Assembly (NCBI RefSeq): GCF_036962705.1
Contig: NZ_JBALOQ010000015.1
Coordinates: forward strand, 33,042 to 97,041
Reading direction: 5' to 3'
DNA from: Ferdinandcohnia sp036962705
GTDB taxonomy: Bacteria > Bacillota > Bacilli > Bacillales > Bacillaceae_L
Length of the DNA: 64,000 nucleotides
Shown: positions 59,959-64,000 of the stretch, one piece after another
Layout: every line of letters starts with the position of its first letter
How positions within the stretch are numbered: position 1 is the stretch's first letter
Position numbers and translations under genes: made by a program
The notes under the pieces: generated by a model
What the model was told of the DNA's origin: nothing
The model's input: the letters and a program-made list of their open reading frames with translations, nothing else
Databases searched by the model: none

Positions 59959-62900
59959 TTGAATTTTAAGAAAGTCTTTGCATTATTACTTGTGCTCTTA
60001 ATGGTCTTCGCAAACTCTACAATGGCAGCAGTAGGATCGTTTGCTCCGAAGAGTGAAAGAGAAGGAATAACAGTAACTAAGGGAGCGGCTATTAGTCTCG
60101 AAGAACAAGATATATATAAGGATTCAGACAAAGTTCGTGTAATTGTGGAAGTGAAGGGTGAACCTGCGATTACATATGCAACAAAAAAAGGATTGAAATT
60201 TAACGAACTTCCAAAGTCTACAAAGAAAAAACTTCATGCAGAAGTATTAGAGACTCAAAAGAAAGTAAAAAGCCAATTAAACTCAAAATCACTTAAAATG
60301 GAATTTAAGCATAATTTCACAACTGCATTTAATGGATTTAGTGGAGTTGTGGAATATGGAATGATCCCGAAAATTAAAAAACTAACGGGTGTTACGGATG
60401 TCAGAATTGCTCACGAATATGAGCGCCCAGTCGAAGAACCTACTATGAAATATAGTAAGGAAATTATCGAAGCCCAAAAAGCTTGGGAAGACTATGGTCT
60501 TAATGGGGAAGGAATGATTGTTGGTATCATTGATTCAGGAGTAGATCCGAGTCATAAAGATATGGTTCTAACAAGTGATGATAAGGCTACACTATCAAAT
60601 AAAACAGTAGAGGGATTCATATCTGAAAATGATCTTCCTGGAAAATTTCATACTGCGAAAGTACCATATGGTTATAACTATATGGATGAAAATCAGGAAA
60701 TATTAGACCTAGGACCTGAAGCAACCCACCATGGAATGCACGTTGCGGGAACTGTAGCTGCAAATGGTGATGAAGCAAATGGTGGTATTAAAGGTGTTGC
60801 TCCAGAGGCACAATTGTTAGCGCTTAAAGTTTTTGGTAACGATCCTGAAATGCCTTCCACATGGAGTGATATCTATGTTAAAGCAATTGATGATGCAATC
60901 ATATTGGGTGCTGATGTATTGAATATGAGCTTGGGGGCGACAGCTGGTTTTGTTGTACCAGAAGATGCTGAACAAAAAGCGATAACAAAAGCTGTTGATA
61001 ATGGAATTTTAATGTCTATTTCTGCAGGAAACTCTGCACACTTAGGTAATGGTTGGTCCTACCCATGGCCATCTGCATCAAACCCAGATGTTGGTGTTAT
61101 TGGCTCACCGGGTATTTCATTCGATTCATTACAAGTTGCTTCAATTGAAAACAATTATATGGATATGGACGCGGTTTCATATCAATTTAGTGACAAGGCA
61201 GGATTAGCTCCATATCTTTCCGCAAGTACAGTTCATCCTAAGAGCCTTGAACAAAATTCGTTCGAGTTAGTTGATGCTGGATTAGGTGGACCAGATGATT
61301 TTAATGGAAAAGACTTAACTGGTAAATTTGCGTTAGTTAAACGTGGAGTATATCCTTTTGTAGATAAAGCATTAAATGCTCAAGCAGCAGGGGCAGCAGG
61401 TGTTTTCATTTATAATAATGCTGATGGTACTGTAAGTATGCTCTCAGATGCAGCTATCAAAATTCCACAGCTATTTATGTATAAAGTAGATGGAGATAAG
61501 TTAAAAGCAGAACTTGATAATGGTGAAACAGTAACAATTACATTTGGTGATGAAGTATTAACAGTAGAAAGCCCTACGGCTGGCAAAATGTCCGATTTTA
61601 CATCTTGGGGAGTAGCTCCGAACTTAGACTTTAAACCAGAAATTACTGCACCAGGTGGGAACATCTATTCAACAATTCAAGATAATAAATATGGTGTAAT
61701 GAGTGGAACTTCAATGGCTGCACCACATGTTTCGGGTGGCTCTGCCATTGTTCTACAGCGAGTTGAAGAAGAATTTGGATTGACTGGTAAAGCACGTGTT
61801 GAGCTAGCTAAGAATATTTTAATGAATACTGCAAAGCCGGTGGTAGATAAAGGCCCTGCGCAAGGATTGCTCGGACAAGAAAATCCATATTCACCACGTC
61901 GACAGGGGTCTGGAGTAATGCAAATTCATTCAGCTTTAAGCACACCTGTTGTTGTGACTGAGGTTGAAACCGGGCAAGCTAAAGTGGCTCTTAAAGAAGT
62001 TGGAGATAAATTTAACTTTACTCTAAAAGCAACTAACTATAGTAATGAGGCAATCTCTTATGATGTAAAGGCTAATGTACAAACTGATTTTGCGTACTAT
62101 GGTGATTTAGGATTTGATCCGAATGTTTTAGAGGCACAGGAGCTATTAGGTGCAAATGTTTCTGTAAATGGTGGTAACTCAGTTGTAGAAGTTCCTGCAA
62201 ACGGTACGGTTACATTCAATGTAGTTGTTGATTTGACGGATGCTGTGGTATTAAATTATGACGCTACAGGATTTACTTCACCAAAAGAAATCTTTGAAAA
62301 TGGTTATTTTGTTGAAGGTTTTGTAACTCTATCAAACTTAACACAACCAGAAATTTCAGTACCATATGTAGGTTACAATGGCGACTGGAATAAGCCTCCT
62401 GTATTAGATGGAATGGTATATGATGAGGTTTCATTTTATCAAGCATCAGGAATGGTAAATGAAAATGGAGTATTCTTAGGTAATGACTTTATGAACAACG
62501 TATTTGATTCTTCTAAAATAGCATTCTCTCCAAATGGTGATGGGTCAAATGATGTGGTAACACCTGTACCTTCATTCTTACGTAATGCTAAATTAGTAGA
62601 ATATAGTGTTGTTGATGAAAAAGGGAATGCATTAAGAAAAATTCGTACAGAAAATTACGTTAGAAAAAATTACTATGATGGCGGATCAAGCTTACCATAT
62701 TCATATAATCCTGCAAGAGCATGGGATGGAAAAGTGAAAAACAAACAAGTTGAAGATGGAGAATACTTTATTGAAATTGCAACTACAATCGACTATTCAG
62801 GAAAAGAGCCTCAAATTGTTCATATACCTGTAATTGTTGATACGGTTTCTCCAGAGTTAACTGCGGAATTAAAGGATGGAAAATTAACATATGCTACTAC

Positions 62901-64000
62901 TGATGATCGTTCAGGAGTTCAGTATGTTGATGTTTTTGTAAATGGTGAATCGGTATTTGGTGAAGAAGATCTACCTTTACCAGCAAATGGCGAGGAATAT
63001 ACTTTTGCAAATGATATCAAAACTGGTTCTACAGTAGAGGTTGTAGCCTATGACTTTGCTGGAAATACAGACACTGTGGTATTTAAAGGAGTCAACGATA
63101 CAACGATTCCATCGATTTTTGTTAAGACTCCAGAATCACATGAAGCTATTAATAAGAATGAAGTTACAGTATCCGGATATCTAACAGATGAGTCTAGTCT
63201 AACGGATTTCACTGTTGGAGGAGAGTCTGTTGAATTGGTTTGGAATGAAAAAGAAGCACGTTTTGATTTCAGCACAGTCATAACTCTTGAGGAAGGTTAT
63301 CACAAAATTCGTATCGCAGGTAAAGATAGTGCAGGAAATGAAATTTCATTCCTACGACACGTTTTTGTAGATACTACTCATCCTGAAATTAATGTGGAGG
63401 TTCCATCATCTGTAAGCTATAATACTGACTCATTTGAATTATCTTCAGCATTGAAGGATAATTTTGAAGAATTGCGTTATTACGTTGACGGTAGCGAAGT
63501 GTTCTTTAATGAACTTGTAGAACCGTATGGAATGAATAGCATTGAAAAAACAGTTAAAACAACATTGAACCTCGAGCCAGGTGATAACACATTCTTATTA
63601 GAGGCTGTTGATTTAGCTGGTAATAAAACTGTAAAAGAAATAACAATCAATAAAGAGAAAACTGCTCGTATTGCTGGAAGTGATCGCTATGAAACATCTG
63701 TTTCAATCAGTGCAGATGGATGGAAATCTTCCGAGGTTGTTGTGTTAGCCCGTGGAGATAACTATGCAGATGCTTTAGCTGGAGTCCCATTAGCAGCTAA
63801 ATACGATGCTCCAGTTCTATTAACTCGTACGAAGTCTATGGACAATGTAACTAAAGCTGAAATCAAACGTTTGGGAGCTAAGAAAGTATTCATTCTAGGC
63901 TCAGAAGCGGTTGTAAGCAAGAATATTGAAAATGAGTTAAAAGCACTTAATGCTGACATGGAAATAACTCGACTTGCAGGTAAAGACCGTTATGAAACTG
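59959..64000 (+). CDS. Cell-wall-anchored subtilisin-like (S8) serine protease, 3' end outside the window
   Basis: At least 1347 codons in an unbroken frame. A signal peptide (residues about 1-23), an I9-type propeptide (about 55-155), and the S8 domain with Asp192 (GIIDSGVD), His258 (HGMHVAG) and Ser585 (GTSMAAPH) are present. A PA domain is inserted at about 430-525, and immunoglobulin-like repeats follow (about 665-1220). At the end, cell-wall-binding repeat 2 units begin (RIAGSDRYETSVSIS, RLAGKDRYET at the window edge), which attach it to the wall. It resembles Vpr of B. subtilis with an extra wall-binding module. The start is TTG 59959, eight bases after AGGGGG. Confidence 0.9.
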   Translation, partial: MNFKKVFALLLVLLMVFANSTMAAVGSFAPKSEREGITVTKGAAISLEEQDIYKDSDKVRVIVEVKGEPAITYATKKGLKFNELPKSTKKKLHAEVLETQKKVKSQLNSKSLKMEFKHNFTTAFNGFSGVVEYGMIPKIKKLTGVTDVRIAHEYERPVEEPTMKYSKEIIEAQKAWEDYGLNGEGMIVGIIDSGVDPSHKDMVLTSDDKATLSNKTVEGFISENDLPGKFHTAKVPYGYNYMDENQEILDLGPEATHHGMHVAGTVAANGDEANGGIKGVAPEAQLLALKVFGNDPEMPSTWSDIYVKAIDDAIILGADVLNMSLGATAGFVVPEDAEQKAITKAVDNGILMSISAGNSAHLGNGWSYPWPSASNPDVGVIGSPGISFDSLQVASIENNYMDMDAVSYQFSDKAGLAPYLSASTVHPKSLEQNSFELVDAGLGGPDDFNGKDLTGKFALVKRGVYPFVDKALNAQAAGAAGVFIYNNADGTVSMLSDAAIKIPQLFMYKVDGDKLKAELDNGETVTITFGDEVLTVESPTAGKMSDFTSWGVAPNLDFKPEITAPGGNIYSTIQDNKYGVMSGTSMAAPHVSGGSAIVLQRVEEEFGLTGKARVELAKNILMNTAKPVVDKGPAQGLLGQENPYSPRRQGSGVMQIHSALSTPVVVTEVETGQAKVALKEVGDKFNFTLKATNYSNEAISYDVKANVQTDFAYYGDLGFDPNVLEAQELLGANVSVNGGNSVVEVPANGTVTFNVVVDLTDAVVLNYDATGFTSPKEIFENGYFVEGFVTLSNLTQPEISVPYVGYNGDWNKPPVLDGMVYDEVSFYQASGMVNENGVFLGNDFMNNVFDSSKIAFSPNGDGSNDVVTPVPSFLRNAKLVEYSVVDEKGNALRKIRTENYVRKNYYDGGSSLPYSYNPARAWDGKVKNKQVEDGEYFIEIATTIDYSGKEPQIVHIPVIVDTVSPELTAELKDGKLTYATTDDRSGVQYVDVFVNGESVFGEEDLPLPANGEEYTFANDIKTGSTVEVVAYDFAGNTDTVVFKGVNDTTIPSIFVKTPESHEAINKNEVTVSGYLTDESSLTDFTVGGESVELVWNEKEARFDFSTVITLEEGYHKIRIAGKDSAGNEISFLRHVFVDTTHPEINVEVPSSVSYNTDSFELSSALKDNFEELRYYVDGSEVFFNELVEPYGMNSIEKTVKTTLNLEPGDNTFLLEAVDLAGNKTVKEITINKEKTARIAGSDRYETSVSISADGWKSSEVVVLARGDNYADALAGVPLAAKYDAPVLLTRTKSMDNVTKAEIKRLGAKKVFILGSEAVVSKNIENELKALNADMEITRLAGKDRYET

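Overview
The window comes from a low-GC Gram-positive bacterium, most likely a Bacillaceae or Planococcaceae relative of Bacillus. The DNA is AT-rich. Nearly every gene has a strong AGGAGG-type ribosome binding site, often with a TTG or GTG start. The protein families (EcsC, BsuPI inhibitor, MecA_N-type PBP, Vpr-like subtilase with cell-wall-binding repeats, ECF transporter, MsmX-dependent-looking sugar ABC transporter) fit that group. No rRNA, tRNA or CRISPR array was seen.

Layout. 1-1.3 kb: an EcsC gene, two kinds of hairpin repeat and a decayed group II intron. 1.3-6.8 kb: an aldehyde dehydrogenase, a DUF3870 protein, an acyl-CoA dehydrogenase with a class III CoA-transferase, and an SDR. 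6.9-18.9 kb: a PAS-AAA-Fis sigma-54 activator, then a near-consensus -24/-12 promoter and a 13-gene operon. That operon encodes an isochorismatase-like hydrolase, an enamidase-like amidohydrolase, an AA_synth protein, a full ECF importer (S, T, A, A'), a PfkB-like protein with an altered catalytic residue, two paralogous double-SIS proteins and three YjbQ paralogues. 19-22.8 kb: a GRP-type sugar transporter, two tandem nucleoside hydrolases and an SDR. 23.5-25.9 kb: a visibly GC-richer secreted pectate lyase. 26.3-33.7 kb: a ThDP enzyme, an Asp/Glu racemase-like protein, a multi-subunit FAD/Fe-S amine or imino-acid dehydrogenase, a DAACS transporter and a cupin-XRE regulator. 34-42.9 kb: lipoproteins, a PQQ-dehydrogenase/CuA fusion, an FkbM methyltransferase, a TraX-like protein and a VanX/VanY-like peptidase. 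43.3-50.6 kb: an amino-sugar operon with a cre site and LacI-type operators. 50.8-64 kb: D-lyxose isomerase, a large TPR/degenerate-GTPase protein, a PBP, a c-di-GMP-I riboswitch controlling a 43-residue membrane microprotein, an SGNH hydrolase, a BsuPI protein and a truncated cell-wall subtilase.

The most novel part is the sigma-54 locus with its flanks (1.3-22.8 kb). My reading, which is inference, is that an ECF importer brings in a vitamin-like N-heterocycle or its riboside. Nucleoside hydrolases would release the sugar. The enamidase and hydrolase would open the ring. The aldehyde dehydrogenase, CoA-transferase and glutaryl-CoA-dehydrogenase-like enzyme could then process a glutarate-like acid. 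The repeated SIS/YjbQ module is unexplained by known pathways.

Short palindromic repeats built on GGGACAGG..CCTGTCCC occur at about ten intergenic sites and often sit at gene ends.
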